Source of the DNA: Chitinibacter sp. GC72
GTDB lineage: Bacteria > Pseudomonadota > Gammaproteobacteria > Burkholderiales > Chitinibacteraceae
Assembly (NCBI RefSeq): GCF_009760905.1
Contig: NZ_VIRW01000001.1
Location: 296,323 to 360,322 of the forward strand
Reading direction: 5' to 3'
Length of the DNA stretch: 64,000 nt
The notes under the pieces: model-generated
The model's database searches: none
What the model was told of the DNA's origin: nothing
What the model saw: only the letters and a program-made list of their open reading frames with translations
Shown: piece after piece, positions 18,107 through 27,450 of the stretch
Position numbering within the stretch: position 1 is the stretch's first letter
How the letters are laid out: the number at the start of each line of letters is the position of its first letter
Position numbers and translations under genes: made by a program

Positions 18107-18234
18107 ATTGGATTACGCTTGAAATAATAAAAGAGGGGGAAAGCGAAGGGATGACGCCAGAAAAAGTAACGACGACACACGGGATGCCGTCGCTATTTGT
18201 GCGATTGAAGACTAAATCAAAAACACCAAGAATG

Positions 18235-18561
18235 TCAAATATTACTATCGAGAAAGGCTGTCAGTTGCGATTTTGACAATGCACCAACTTTTGTTGATTT
18301 CACTTCGCCATTCACAAACAGCATCAGAGTAGGAATACCGCGAACACCAAATTTTGGTGCCGTAGACTGGTTTTCATCGATGTTCAGCTTGGTAATTTTC
18401 AGCCGGCCAGCATACTCGACAGCCACTTCATCCAGAATCGGGGCAATCATCTTGCATGGGCCACACCATTCTGCCCAATAATCAACCAGTACCGGGCCGG
18501 CAGCTTGAAGGACTTCCGCATCAAAACTTGCGTCAGTAACGTGAACAATATTCTCGCTCAT
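18235..18561 (-). CDS. trxA: Thioredoxin 1
   Basis: A cytoplasmic dithiol-disulfide oxidoreductase of 108 residues. The redox-active site WCGPCK has Cys33 and Cys36. Asp27 (LVDYWAEW) and the cis-proline loop (RGIPTLMLF) are present. It is upstream of rho on the same strand. TCGGAG stands before the ATG. Confidence 0.96.
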   Translation of the reverse strand: MSENIVHVTDASFDAEVLQAAGPVLVDYWAEWCGPCKMIAPILDEVAVEYAGRLKITKLNIDENQSTAPKFGVRGIPTLMLFVNGEVKSTKVGALSKSQLTAFLDSNI

Positions 18562-18709
18562 ATTTTATCTCCGAGGATGGTGTGAAGGCATTTCGAATTC
18601 AAGTACCAGCAAGGCACCAGAAAAGCAGAAGTATAAGGTAATACATAAGGCAGAACTTGTACTTTTCAAGCGATCAAATCAACTATTTTCACTTCGATCC
18701 AATTGCTCT

Positions 18710-20068
18710 TTACCAAAATGCGGCATCAACCGCTTGCTCCAATCGATCAATCGCCGTCACAGTCATACCCTCGATAGGCTGACGAGGACGATTGGCTTTG
18801 GGCACAATGGCATGCGTAAAGCCAAGCTTTGCTGCCTCACGTAATCTTTCCTGACCTCTCTGAACAGGACGGACTTCACCCGCGAGCCCCACTTCTCCAA
18901 AAACGACCATCTTGTTTGGCAGCGCTTTATTTTTGAGCGAAGAGACAATGGCAATCAACATCGCCAAATCGGCTGCTGGCTCGACAATCCGCACGCCACC
19001 TACCGCATTGATAAACACATCCTGATCAAATGCCGCAATCCCTGCGTGCCGATGCAAAACAGCCAGCAACAGCGCCAACCGGTTCTGCTCAACCCCGACA
19101 GCCAGCCGTTTGACTTGTGCCGCATGGGCATCATCGACCAAAGCCTGCACTTCAACCAGCATAGGGCGCGATCCTTCTTGCGTCACCATCACGCAAGAGC
19201 CCGGCACAGGCACGTCATGCTGGCTCAGAAAAAGTGCCGAAGGATTGGCCACCTCACGCAAACCTTTATCGGTCATCGCAAACACACCCAGCTCATTCAC
19301 TGCGCCAAAACGGTTTTTGATTGCCCGAATCAAGCGAAAACTTGAATGGGTATCACCTTCAAAATACAAGACGGCATCAACAATATGCTCAAGCACTCTT
19401 GGGCCCGCCAAAGCGCCCTCCTTGGTCACATGCCCCACCAGCAAAATGGACGTACCATGCCTTTTGGCAAAACGGGTCAGCTGGGCAGAGCACTCTCTCA
19501 CTTGAGCCACACTACCCGGCGCACTGGTCAAAGCTTCGGTATATATCGTTTGAATGGAATCAATCACGACCACTTTGGGCGCTTCGCGCTCAAGCGCATG
19601 CAGGATCTTTTCCAGGCTAATTTCAGGGTACAGCCTTACTTTGGCCGCCGGCACGCCAAGCCTGCGTGCCCGCAAAGCAATCTGCTGCGCAGACTCCTCG
19701 CCACTAACATAAAGCACAGGCAAAGACTCCGATAATCTGGCCAATGCTTGCAACAACAACGTTGATTTACCAATACCAGGGTCGCCGCCAATCAGCACGA
19801 CTCCACCGGTAACAAGACCACCACCCAACACCCTATCAAGTTCCGCCAGATGAGTCGGAGTTCTTGGCAACTCCTCGGCTTCAACATCCGACAGATTCTT
19901 GATTGCACCATCTGCCGCCAGACTCTGAAAACGGCCAGTGGTCGTGACCACTTTGGCCACTTGCTCCTCTAAGCTATTCCATTCGCCGCATTGCGGACAC
20001 TGCCCCTGCCACTTGGGCGAAAAGCCGCCGCAGAGGCGGCAAACAAACTGGTTTTTTACTTTGCTCAT
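18710..20068 (-). CDS. radA: DNA repair protein RadA
   Basis: A RecA-like ATPase that helps process recombination intermediates by branch migration. Of 452 residues, the N-terminal zinc finger uses Cys10, Cys13, Cys24 and Cys27. Walker A is GGDPGIGKST (94-103). The RadA-specific KNRFG motif appears in IRAIKNRFGAVNELGVF. The C-terminal Lon-protease-like domain includes DVFINAVGGVRIVEP. The protein is complete. It follows flgL on the same strand but is separated from it by a hairpin. Confidence 0.95.
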   Translation of the reverse strand: MSKVKNQFVCRLCGGFSPKWQGQCPQCGEWNSLEEQVAKVVTTTGRFQSLAADGAIKNLSDVEAEELPRTPTHLAELDRVLGGGLVTGGVVLIGGDPGIGKSTLLLQALARLSESLPVLYVSGEESAQQIALRARRLGVPAAKVRLYPEISLEKILHALEREAPKVVVIDSIQTIYTEALTSAPGSVAQVRECSAQLTRFAKRHGTSILLVGHVTKEGALAGPRVLEHIVDAVLYFEGDTHSSFRLIRAIKNRFGAVNELGVFAMTDKGLREVANPSALFLSQHDVPVPGSCVMVTQEGSRPMLVEVQALVDDAHAAQVKRLAVGVEQNRLALLLAVLHRHAGIAAFDQDVFINAVGGVRIVEPAADLAMLIAIVSSLKNKALPNKMVVFGEVGLAGEVRPVQRGQERLREAAKLGFTHAIVPKANRPRQPIEGMTVTAIDRLEQAVDAAFW

Positions 20069-20083
20069 AGTTGCTCAACGAGA

Positions 20084-20106
20084 AACGGCTCGCATCGCGA
20101 GCCGTT
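20084..20106 (-). terminator. Terminator after flgL
   Basis: A perfect 9-bp stem (AACGGCTCG and CGAGCCGTT, 5-base loop) 23 bases after the flgL stop. The following T-run is short (TTTCTC), so some read-through to radA is possible. Confidence 0.7.
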
Positions 20107-20128
20107 GTTTGAATCAGATAGGATAAGT

Positions 20129-21487
20129 TTAAATATATTTGAACAGGCTCAATTCTTGCACTTGTGCAAAGGATTTACGAGCCGCATCCAGCACCATTTG
20201 ATTCTGGGCAAAGTCGCTAATCGCACCTGCATAATCCAAATCTTGCAAGCCCGATAAAGTCTTAGCATACTGCAGCTTTAAATCTTCAGTCGTGTCTCTA
20301 ACAGAGTCGGTTTCTACCGTTCGAGCACCAAGGTAAGCCTGTGTTGTCACCACATTACTCAAGGCATTTGAAAGATCTGACAACGCAGTATTTAACTGAT
20401 TCTGGAAAGCGGCCTGTCCTTTACCAGAGCCGTCAACTTGATAGTTATTTAATGCTGTCGATAGTTTACCCAAGGTGGTGAATAAATCGACATTCGAACT
20501 TGGTTTTGCCGAAAACCGATCCGCAGCACCAGCTACACCAGTAGGCGTTTTGGTGACGGGATCAAGAGGGATTGGCGAGCCTGAGACACTCATTTTTATC
20601 CCGAAATCCCATGCAGCACCGGCAGGATCAGTCGGCAAGCGCTTGAATTCGATGTCGCCACCCGCAGTATAAGTGCGGGGGCCAGCAGTATTGCCCGCAG
20701 TTGCGGCACCAGTAATTAATGAAGTGCCAGTACTATCAATCAGATCATAAGAAATATTCGGCGCATCAGGTTTGCTTGGATTGGGCTGCCAATAAAACTG
20801 AACAGAAAAGTCACGTGGCGCAGGTGCAGCAGCCCATTTTTGCGGATCAGTCACTTCACCAGGACTAACAATACCCGAACCGACATTGGTTGCATTTGCA
20901 GCTGTCACAAATGAACCATTGCCATTTTTAATACGCTGAAAGACATCAGCGCCCGACTCAGAAATGGGCACTTGCCGACCATCAGAAATCTGCACCAAAC
21001 GCTGACCATCATCCCCAAAATAATTCACCGTCCCAAAGCTGCTCTCGGTAAATGGCTTGGTATCTCCTTTAAAACCGGAAAACAGATAATTGCCTTGGCC
21101 ATCGGAGGTATTGGCCAGACCCAGCAACTCCTGGTAGCTGCCCTGCAGCTGGGCATCGAGCATTTTCTTCTCGCTAGCAGTCAACGCAGGATTACCGGCC
21201 ATTACACTAAGCTGCTGCACATCCTGGATGACTCCGACAACCTGCTGCAAAGTGCTTTCACTTAAACGCATAAAGGAATCAGCAGCGGCACTATTGGTTG
21301 CGTACTGTTCATTAATCGATCTGGCCTGTGCAATATCCAAAATCCGAGCTGAGGCTATCGGATCATCCGCAGGAGTCAGAATTTTACGCCCAGAGGAAAG
21401 TTGGCTTTGCAACTTGGCTTGGTCTGCAATGTGACTTTGCAGGCTCTTGGCACCGATATTAAAAATAGTCGTAGTAGCGAGACGCAT
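20129..21487 (-). CDS. flgL: Flagellar hook-filament junction protein FlgL
   Basis: HAP3, the second junction protein between hook and filament, secreted by the flagellar type III system. The 452-residue protein has flagellin-like ends: MRLATTTIFNIGAKSLQSH at the N-terminus with LSSGRKILTPADDPIASARIL, and the C-terminal coiled coil ending AARKSFAQVQELSLF. The long variable middle holds a Thr/Gly-rich insert (about 215-320), making it longer than the 317 residues of the E. coli protein. It follows flgK by 26 bases. Confidence 0.93.
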   Translation of the reverse strand: MRLATTTIFNIGAKSLQSHIADQAKLQSQLSSGRKILTPADDPIASARILDIAQARSINEQYATNSAAADSFMRLSESTLQQVVGVIQDVQQLSVMAGNPALTASEKKMLDAQLQGSYQELLGLANTSDGQGNYLFSGFKGDTKPFTESSFGTVNYFGDDGQRLVQISDGRQVPISESGADVFQRIKNGNGSFVTAANATNVGSGIVSPGEVTDPQKWAAAPAPRDFSVQFYWQPNPSKPDAPNISYDLIDSTGTSLITGAATAGNTAGPRTYTAGGDIEFKRLPTDPAGAAWDFGIKMSVSGSPIPLDPVTKTPTGVAGAADRFSAKPSSNVDLFTTLGKLSTALNNYQVDGSGKGQAAFQNQLNTALSDLSNALSNVVTTQAYLGARTVETDSVRDTTEDLKLQYAKTLSGLQDLDYAGAISDFAQNQMVLDAARKSFAQVQELSLFKYI

Positions 21488-21513
21488 AATCTCTCCTCCT
21501 CAATGACACAACA

Positions 21514-23697
21514 TCAGCGGCCAATATTGATGATTTCTTGGAATGCACTTTGAGCAATCTGAATTACTTTACTGGCAGCCTGATACGCTTGCTGATAGCG
21601 TAATAAATTTGCAGCCTCTTCATCCAGATTCACCGCAGAAACCGAGTCTCGGCTATTTTCGGCGTTCATTAACAGCTTATCCTGCGCCTTGCTCATGATC
21701 GTCGCTTCGTTAGTCTGCGTCCCGATCGTGCTCACCATTCGTCCATACGACTCTTGATAGGTTGCAGAACCATTCTCCAAGAGCCGCGTCGTTTGCAGTT
21801 TGCCAAGAGCCAGAGCATTGCGATTGTCGGCGACGCCATTGATATTTGCATCCACAGCAATCGCATCGCCAGCCACAGGGGTTCCGTCAAGTTTCATTGA
21901 CCACCCATTCACCTGTAACGTCATACCGGCGGTATAAGTTTGCGCAGGGGAAGTAATCCCTGTCACTGTATCGGTATAAGTAAAGCTGTTAGCACTGGTA
22001 AAATTAATGTTCACAGGATTTTTTAGCGCCGGATTAATTGCACTATCGGTGGAGCTAATTGAAGGGGTATCTACCAAGTGCTGCACAACTTTAACCGTAC
22101 CCGTGTTGCTATTGCCAAGACTAGCCAGCATTGGTGCAGCAGCCGCAATATTTTTAGGGTCGGTTATCCGCACCGCCAAGCTTGAAATCATGCCTTCCAA
22201 CGGTTTGATGATGAATCGATCATTTGCATTCATCGCTCCTGACTCAATCCGCAATGTGAGGCCATCCTGATTAATGCCTTGCGTCATTTGAGCCGCAGAA
22301 TAAATTTGTCGAGTCCCGTCGCTCTGCTTATACATGGTGTAATTCGTGCCATCAAAGCTTAGCTCGTAGTTACTGGCGGTGAGTTTGCCGACATCCGAAA
22401 TATACCCGCCCAGCTGGGCATTGCCAGTGTTATTGGTATTGAAGTTAATTTCGCTAATCGCCGGTGGAAAAGCAAAGCCTGTTTGTGCGGCTAATACCGC
22501 GCCGGCTGGCGCCGCCGAAATAGTCAACCCGGTTACAGGATCGGTACTTCCTAATGCCAGAACGGCACTCGTGGCATTATCTGATAACCGTGTGATCACG
22601 TAGCCGCCGCCGTTTGGCGTAATTGAAAAATCGCTACTTTCATTCGTGCCACTAGGCGAACTCACCCGGATATTGGTACCACCAACGTTCAAATCGACAT
22701 TATTGCTGCGTTTAATATCAAACAGATTTTTACCCAGATTACCGTTCAAGTCCTGTCCGGCTTTGTGCTGCTGATTAAAGGTTTCAACAAAACCCAAAGC
22801 AGCACGTTCTAGGCTGTTTTGCGCCAGATCGAGCGACTGACGGCGGTAATCTAGCAATGCACCAAGCTGCCCACCCGAGAGCTGATTTTCAGGCAAAAAG
22901 ATAGTTTGATCATTTTGCTGATACCCCACCGTAATTCGCTTGGGATCCGCCGGGTTAGGCTCGGCTGTTAGTTTATTGACTACTCCGCCAACCACCAATC
23001 CCTGACCATTGCCGATAAATACATTAATACTGCCGTCATCCAGCGTTAGCGTATTGGCTTTCACCAGTTTATTGAGGTCTTTGACCAATAAATCCCGCTG
23101 GTCGAGTAAATCATTCGGCGGCTGCCCCGATGATTGTGCAATGACAATCCGATTATTCAATTCGGCAATTTGTTCGGAATAGCTATTAATATTGCCAATC
23201 GTGTCGCTAATTTCACCATTAAGCGCATTACGCTGCTCATCTAGCCGTTGTGAGAACACTTGAAAACGATTGACCAATGTTTGCGCACTGGCCAGCATGG
23301 CTTGACGAGATGGCGGGCTGGCAGGGTTGGTTGCCACATTTTGTACGTTACTGAAAAAATCCTGCAATGCCGGCGATACGCCAGCGTTCGGATCAGCGAC
23401 GATGTTATTGATTTCGGCCAGATGCGACAGTCGCGTGCCCTGATAGCTGGACTGATTCTGTGCTACTTCAACCGCCTTGGTTAAAAAGCGGTCGTACATG
23501 CGGGTGATCGAATCGACCTGTACGCCAAGACCATTAAAACCACTACCGGAAAGCAGCGGATACGGTGCACTTTGCGCCAGACGCTGGCGTGAAAAACCGT
23601 CGGTATTGACGTTGGCAATATTATGCCCGGTGGTCGTCAAGCCCAGGTTGGCGGCGTTAAGCCCTGATACTCCGATACCAAAAACTGATGATGCCAT
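21514..23697 (-). CDS. flgK: Flagellar hook-associated protein FlgK
   Basis: HAP1, the first junction protein on the hook. At 727 residues it is larger than enteric FlgK (about 550). The N-terminal motif SGLNAANLGLTTTGHNIANV and the C-terminal NLDEEAANLLRYQQAYQAASKVI are characteristic of rod/hook/HAP proteins. The extra length lies in the Asn/Gly/Thr-rich exposed region (about 330-600). It precedes flgL, and a sigma28-like site lies 20 bases upstream of its start. Confidence 0.94.
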   Translation of the reverse strand: MASSVFGIGVSGLNAANLGLTTTGHNIANVNTDGFSRQRLAQSAPYPLLSGSGFNGLGVQVDSITRMYDRFLTKAVEVAQNQSSYQGTRLSHLAEINNIVADPNAGVSPALQDFFSNVQNVATNPASPPSRQAMLASAQTLVNRFQVFSQRLDEQRNALNGEISDTIGNINSYSEQIAELNNRIVIAQSSGQPPNDLLDQRDLLVKDLNKLVKANTLTLDDGSINVFIGNGQGLVVGGVVNKLTAEPNPADPKRITVGYQQNDQTIFLPENQLSGGQLGALLDYRRQSLDLAQNSLERAALGFVETFNQQHKAGQDLNGNLGKNLFDIKRSNNVDLNVGGTNIRVSSPSGTNESSDFSITPNGGGYVITRLSDNATSAVLALGSTDPVTGLTISAAPAGAVLAAQTGFAFPPAISEINFNTNNTGNAQLGGYISDVGKLTASNYELSFDGTNYTMYKQSDGTRQIYSAAQMTQGINQDGLTLRIESGAMNANDRFIIKPLEGMISSLAVRITDPKNIAAAAPMLASLGNSNTGTVKVVQHLVDTPSISSTDSAINPALKNPVNINFTSANSFTYTDTVTGITSPAQTYTAGMTLQVNGWSMKLDGTPVAGDAIAVDANINGVADNRNALALGKLQTTRLLENGSATYQESYGRMVSTIGTQTNEATIMSKAQDKLLMNAENSRDSVSAVNLDEEAANLLRYQQAYQAASKVIQIAQSAFQEIINIGR

Positions 23698-23717
23698 GAT
23701 CTAAACCTCTCGATATT

Positions 23718-23744
23718 CTATCGGCACTACGCGCCAAGTCTTGA
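23718..23744 (-). promoter_or_regulatory. Sigma28 (FliA)-like promoter before flgK
   Basis: On the minus strand, TCAAGACT (23737-23744) is followed after 11 bases by GCCGATAG (23718-23725). The consensus is TAAAGTTT-N11-GCCGATAA; the -10 matches 7 of 8 and the -35 matches 5 of 8. It overlaps the end of flgJ, which fits late-class expression of flgKL. Confidence 0.5.
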
Positions 23745-24659
23745 GCCGAACGCGGCCAACTGGTCAGCTAGGCGGTCGGCTACCCGGGTCAGTTTCTGCG
23801 CGTAAAGCGGATCGGTCGCATAGCCGCCAGCCACCAGCGCTTTGGCAAAGCCAACGGCATCACTGCCTTGCGCCACCGCCGCACCGTAACGGCGCTTGAT
23901 CAGGCTGGCGTAGTCGGCCATGGCCTCGGTGTATGAGTCATAAGCTCGAAATTTTTCAACCCGCTTTTGCGCTCGCCCCTCAACGTACTCGGTCGTGAGC
24001 ACGTCGACTGTTTTACCTTGCCAGCCGCCACCCGCTTTAATGCCGAACAGATTGTGCGATTCGCTGCCATCGGCGCCCTTGATGCCTTTTTTGCCCCAGC
24101 CGGTTTCCAGCGCGGCATGCGCCAGCAACAGATGCGGCGACAAACCCAGCGTTGCCGCGGTCGATTTGGCCGCCTCGCCCAACTTAGTGACAAAATCAGA
24201 AACCGTACCAGATTTGGATTGCTGATTGGCGGCAACAGCCCCCATTTGAACGGCAGGTTTTGCCGCCACGGCGGCAGCATTCAAGGCCGGCGGACGGCGA
24301 ACAACGGAACGGACATCATTGCGCAAGGGCTGCTGCAATAAAGCTGGGTTTTCCTGAATATTGAGCTGGCGCACAATCATATTGGCAAAGCCAATGCCGC
24401 CGCTTTGCGCCCAGTTTTGCGCCAGCTGCTGATCGCGCATGCCTTTAAACATCTGACTGGCTGCGCTTTGATCCAGCTCGTCAGGCGGCGCGGCTTTACG
24501 CATTGCACCGAGCATTTGCTGTAGCAGCAAGGCTTCAAACTGCTGCGCAACGCCCTGTGTTGCCGCGCCTTTATTGCTCAGACTGCTCGCACGCAGACGA
24601 TCCAGACTGCGCGGATCGGCTGAAATGCTTTGCGAATCGAAAATGGCACGGGGCAACAT
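23727..24659 (-). CDS. flgJ: Flagellar rod-capping protein and peptidoglycan hydrolase FlgJ
   Basis: A 310-residue two-domain protein. The N-terminal half (about 1-105, with GVAQQFEALLLQQMLGAMRKA) is the rod-cap scaffold. The C-terminal half (about 150-305) is a GH73 beta-N-acetylglucosaminidase that opens peptidoglycan for rod growth; its catalytic Glu is in AHAALETGWGKK, and SHNLFGIKA is conserved. The dual-domain form is typical of beta- and gammaproteobacteria. CAGGAG lies before the ATG. A terminator and a sigma54-like promoter separate it from flgI. Confidence 0.95.
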   Translation of the reverse strand: MLPRAIFDSQSISADPRSLDRLRASSLSNKGAATQGVAQQFEALLLQQMLGAMRKAAPPDELDQSAASQMFKGMRDQQLAQNWAQSGGIGFANMIVRQLNIQENPALLQQPLRNDVRSVVRRPPALNAAAVAAKPAVQMGAVAANQQSKSGTVSDFVTKLGEAAKSTAATLGLSPHLLLAHAALETGWGKKGIKGADGSESHNLFGIKAGGGWQGKTVDVLTTEYVEGRAQKRVEKFRAYDSYTEAMADYASLIKRRYGAAVAQGSDAVGFAKALVAGGYATDPLYAQKLTRVADRLADQLAAFGSRLGA

Positions 24660-24691
24660 GGCACAACTCCTGAAGAACTCAGCCTTCTACA

Positions 24692-24707
24692 AGCAAGGAG
24701 CATGCCC
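24692..24707 (-). promoter_or_regulatory. Sigma54-like promoter before flgJ
   Basis: The minus strand reads GGGCATGCTCCTTGCT. Against the consensus TGGCAYR-N4-TTGCW only the first base differs. Transcription would start near 24680, about 20 bases before the flgJ ATG. It lies directly downstream of the flgI terminator. Confidence 0.6.
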
Positions 24708-24714
24708 AAAATAA

Positions 24715-24739
24715 AAGGCGCTCTGTCATAGAGCGCCTT
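24715..24739 (-). terminator. Terminator of the flgB-flgI transcript
   Basis: A perfect 10-bp stem (AAGGCGCTCT and AGAGCGCCTT, 5-base loop) followed on the minus strand by TTATTTTGGG. It interrupts the flg gene series between flgI and flgJ. Confidence 0.85.
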
Positions 24740-24755
24740 CAAAATCAACATCAGC

Positions 24756-24804
24756 AGGTATATCGCCACAAGCAAGCCTCAACAAAGGCTACAACAATAT
24801 ACCC
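24756..24804. repeat. 49-bp palindromic repeat, copy F
   Basis: Ends AGGTAT and ATACCC, 49 bp. As minus-strand RNA, GGUAUAUUGUUGUAG pairs along nearly its whole length with the other arm if G-U pairs are counted. It starts 18 bases after the flgI stop and precedes the terminator. Confidence 0.75.
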
Positions 24805-24822
24805 ATAAGAGTTGACTGCCAG

Positions 24823-25914
24823 TTAAATGACTTCCAATTCCGCATTCAAAGCACCGGCAATTTTCATCGCCTGCAAAATCGCCAGCAAGTCCTGCGGCGT
24901 TGCACCCACGGCATTGAGCGCCCGTACCACCTGATTCAGGCTGGTCGCCTTGGGTAAACGCACTACCGGGCCTTTACCAACGTCAATGTCAATTTCGGCA
25001 TTTTGCACTTTCGCAGTTTGACCATTGGCCAAGGGCTTGGGCTGCTCGACCTTGTTGTCGGCCAGAATGGTCACCGTGAGATTGCCGTGCGCAATGGCGC
25101 AAGGGTCGATGGTCACCGCCTGATTCATCACGACCGAGCCGGTGCGGGCATTGATAATGACTTTGGGCGAAGCCTCGCCCGGCGTGACATTTACGCCTTC
25201 CAGTCTCGCCAGAAACGCCACGCGCTGATTCGGGTCGAGCGGTGCACGCACCTGAATCACCCGGCCATCGAGCGCGGCTGCGACGGGGCCAATTTGGCTA
25301 TTGATCGCATTCACCACGCGACTGGCGGTAGAAAAATCAGTTTTAAGCAATTCAAGCTGAACAAATTCACCATTGCCCAGCAAGGTGGGAACGGCACGCT
25401 CAACCGTAGCGCCGGCGGGAATCCGGCCTGTCGCCAATTGATTGATTTGCGTACTGGAGCCGCCTGCCGACGCACCAGCACCAGCGACCACCAGATTGCC
25501 TTGCGCCATCGCATAAATTTGCCCGTCAGCGCCTTTCAGCGGCGCCATCAGCAAAGTGCCGCCACGCAGGCTTTTGGCATTACCAATCGACGACACCACA
25601 ATATCCAGCGGCTGGCCCGGGCGGGCAAACGCCGGCAATGTGGCAGTCACCGTCACGGCAGCGACGTTTTTTAACTGCAAATTGCCACCAGCAGGCACCT
25701 GCACGCCCATATTGGTGAGCATATTGACCACCGATTGCACGGTAAATGGCGTTTGCGTGGTTTGGTCACCGCTGCCATCCAGACCGACAACCAACCCATA
25801 ACCAACCAGCTGATTGTCCCGCACACCGGCAAAGCTGGCCAGATCTTTTAGTCTGTCGGCATACGCTGGCAAGGTATAGGCACAGAGGGCAATTGCCAAG
25901 ATCAGTTTACGCAT
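24823..25914 (-). CDS. flgI: Flagellar P-ring protein FlgI
   Basis: Forms the periplasmic P ring, the bushing around the rod in the peptidoglycan layer. The 363-residue protein starts with a Sec signal peptide (MRKLILAIALCAYTLPAYA, cleaved near 19), followed by DRLKDLASFAGVRDNQLVGYGLVVGL, which is near-invariant in FlgI. It starts 10 bases after the flgH stop. A chance or real match to the 49-bp repeat pattern covers its start codon (25872-25920). Confidence 0.96.
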   Translation of the reverse strand: MRKLILAIALCAYTLPAYADRLKDLASFAGVRDNQLVGYGLVVGLDGSGDQTTQTPFTVQSVVNMLTNMGVQVPAGGNLQLKNVAAVTVTATLPAFARPGQPLDIVVSSIGNAKSLRGGTLLMAPLKGADGQIYAMAQGNLVVAGAGASAGGSSTQINQLATGRIPAGATVERAVPTLLGNGEFVQLELLKTDFSTASRVVNAINSQIGPVAAALDGRVIQVRAPLDPNQRVAFLARLEGVNVTPGEASPKVIINARTGSVVMNQAVTIDPCAIAHGNLTVTILADNKVEQPKPLANGQTAKVQNAEIDIDVGKGPVVRLPKATSLNQVVRALNAVGATPQDLLAILQAMKIAGALNAELEVI

Positions 25915-25924
25915 ATACCCCTAC

Positions 25925-26593
25925 CTAGAATGGCCAAACAGAAAGGAAAAAACGCTGCATCCAACCCATGGTATTAGCGTCACCAATCGCCCCTTGCCCC
26001 ACTTGTTCGATACGCGCATCGGCCACTCGCGTCGACGAAATGGTATTGCCGGCCTTGATGTCATTCGGATTGATCACACCTGTAAAGCGAACGACATTAT
26101 TGTAGCCATTGACCACCACCTGCTTTTCGCCGCCAATGGCCAAATTGCCATTAGCAAATACATCGGTCACGGTCACGGCAATGCTGCCTCTGAAGGTATT
26201 GGTGCTATTGGTTTCGCCTTTGCCGGCAAAGGTATTGGTACTACTCAGATCGGCCTGCGCATCAAATAGTCGGCTTAGAATAGACGGCATGTACGGCAGA
26301 TCTGCCGAGCCTTCCAGCGAGAGCGAGCCATTGCGATTGGTGCTGCTATTGGCCTTGTTGGCAGCAGTCAGATTCTCCTCAATCGTGACCACCACAATGT
26401 CGCCAATCCGGCGGGCTACCGGTTCTTCAAACAGCATTTTTGCAGTGCCAGCCTGAAAAATTGCACCATTGTTGCTGCCTGTCGTGACTGCCGCTTGCGA
26501 GCGTGCCGAAGTGGGTTGCGTCACGATCGATTGTGGCGCCACGCAAGCGCTCAAGCTTAGCAGCAACAGGGAAATACCGGCAATTTTTTTCAT
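25925..26593 (-). CDS. flgH: Flagellar L-ring lipoprotein FlgH
   Basis: Outer-membrane L-ring protein, 222 residues. The lipobox LSAC places the acylated Cys at residue 17. The conserved GDIVVVTIEENLTAANKANS and the GSIAVTVTDVFANGNLAIGGEKQV segments identify FlgH. Together with FlgI it confirms a Gram-negative cell with an outer membrane. It lies between flgG and flgI in the standard order. Confidence 0.96.
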   Translation of the reverse strand: MKKIAGISLLLLSLSACVAPQSIVTQPTSARSQAAVTTGSNNGAIFQAGTAKMLFEEPVARRIGDIVVVTIEENLTAANKANSSTNRNGSLSLEGSADLPYMPSILSRLFDAQADLSSTNTFAGKGETNSTNTFRGSIAVTVTDVFANGNLAIGGEKQVVVNGYNNVVRFTGVINPNDIKAGNTISSTRVADARIEQVGQGAIGDANTMGWMQRFFLSVWPF

Positions 26594-26635
26594 TTTCGCT
26601 TTACTTATGACTTCACAAATACATCGGTTTCACAA

Positions 26636-27421
26636 TTACATCTGCGTTAACTTGGCCAACATCTGGTCGGTGGTCGTCACGGCTTTGGAGTTGAGTTCAA
26701 ACGCCCGCTGGGCCTGGATCATATTGATCAGCTCCTCGGTGGCATTCACATTCGATGTCTCGGTATAGCCCTGATTAATCGCGCCCAGACCGTTGGTTCC
26801 CGGCGTGCCGACCGTTGGTGCACCACTGGCAGCGGTCTCCAGATACAGATTGCCGCCAATCGACTCCAGACCCGGCGGATTAATAAAGGTGGCCGTCTGG
26901 ATATTGCCTACCTGTACTGGTGCGGCTGCGTCATTATTGATGATTGCCGATACCGTACCATCAGCGGCAATCGTAATGCTAGTGGTGCCCTGTGGCACCT
27001 GAATGGCTGGCGACAACTCATAGCCGCTACTGGTAACGATGGTACCTTGGCTATTGACTTGAAACGCACCGTCTCGCGTGTATGCAGTTGTTCCATTAGG
27101 GCGAGCGATCTGGAAGAAACCATCGCCATTGATTGCCAAATCCAGCGGCCCATCAGTTTTTTGCAGATTACCCACCGAATGGTTGCGCACCGTGGCGACC
27201 ACTTGCGTACCGGTTCCGACGTACAAACCGCTGGGTAGAGAAGTCTGCTGGCTTGTTGCACCACCGGCCTGGCGCAGATTCTGATACATCAGATCTTCAA
27301 AAACAGCACGTTCGCGTTTATAGCCATTGGTATTCACATTGGACAGATTATGTGACACCACATCAATATTAAACTGCATGGCATCCATGCCGGTTTTGGC
27401 AGTCCACAGCGAGCGCATCAT
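26636..27421 (-). CDS. flgG: Flagellar distal rod protein FlgG
   Basis: Distal rod subunit, 261 residues, close to the usual 260. [20 protein letters not shown] starts the protein and [22 protein letters not shown] follows. The C-terminal [21 protein letters not shown] is the rod/hook signature. It is exported by the flagellar type III apparatus and has no signal peptide. It follows flgF by 29 bases. Confidence 0.96.
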   Translation of the reverse strand: MMRSLWTAKTGMDAMQFNIDVVSHNLSNVNTNGYKRERAVFEDLMYQNLRQAGGATSQQTSLPSGLYVGTGTQVVATVRNHSVGNLQKTDGPLDLAINGDGFFQIARPNGTTAYTRDGAFQVNSQGTIVTSSGYELSPAIQVPQGTTSITIAADGTVSAIINNDAAAPVQVGNIQTATFINPPGLESIGGNLYLETAASGAPTVGTPGTNGLGAINQGYTETSNVNATEELINMIQAQRAFELNSKAVTTTDQMLAKLTQM

Positions 27422-27450
27422 GATGCAAAATCCTTATTTATTATTGCGGC

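Noticed and set aside
18107..18234. rho leader as a riboswitch or attenuator
   Set aside because: Only a weak 5-bp hairpin is visible. Autoregulation is possible by analogy, but the sequence does not show it.
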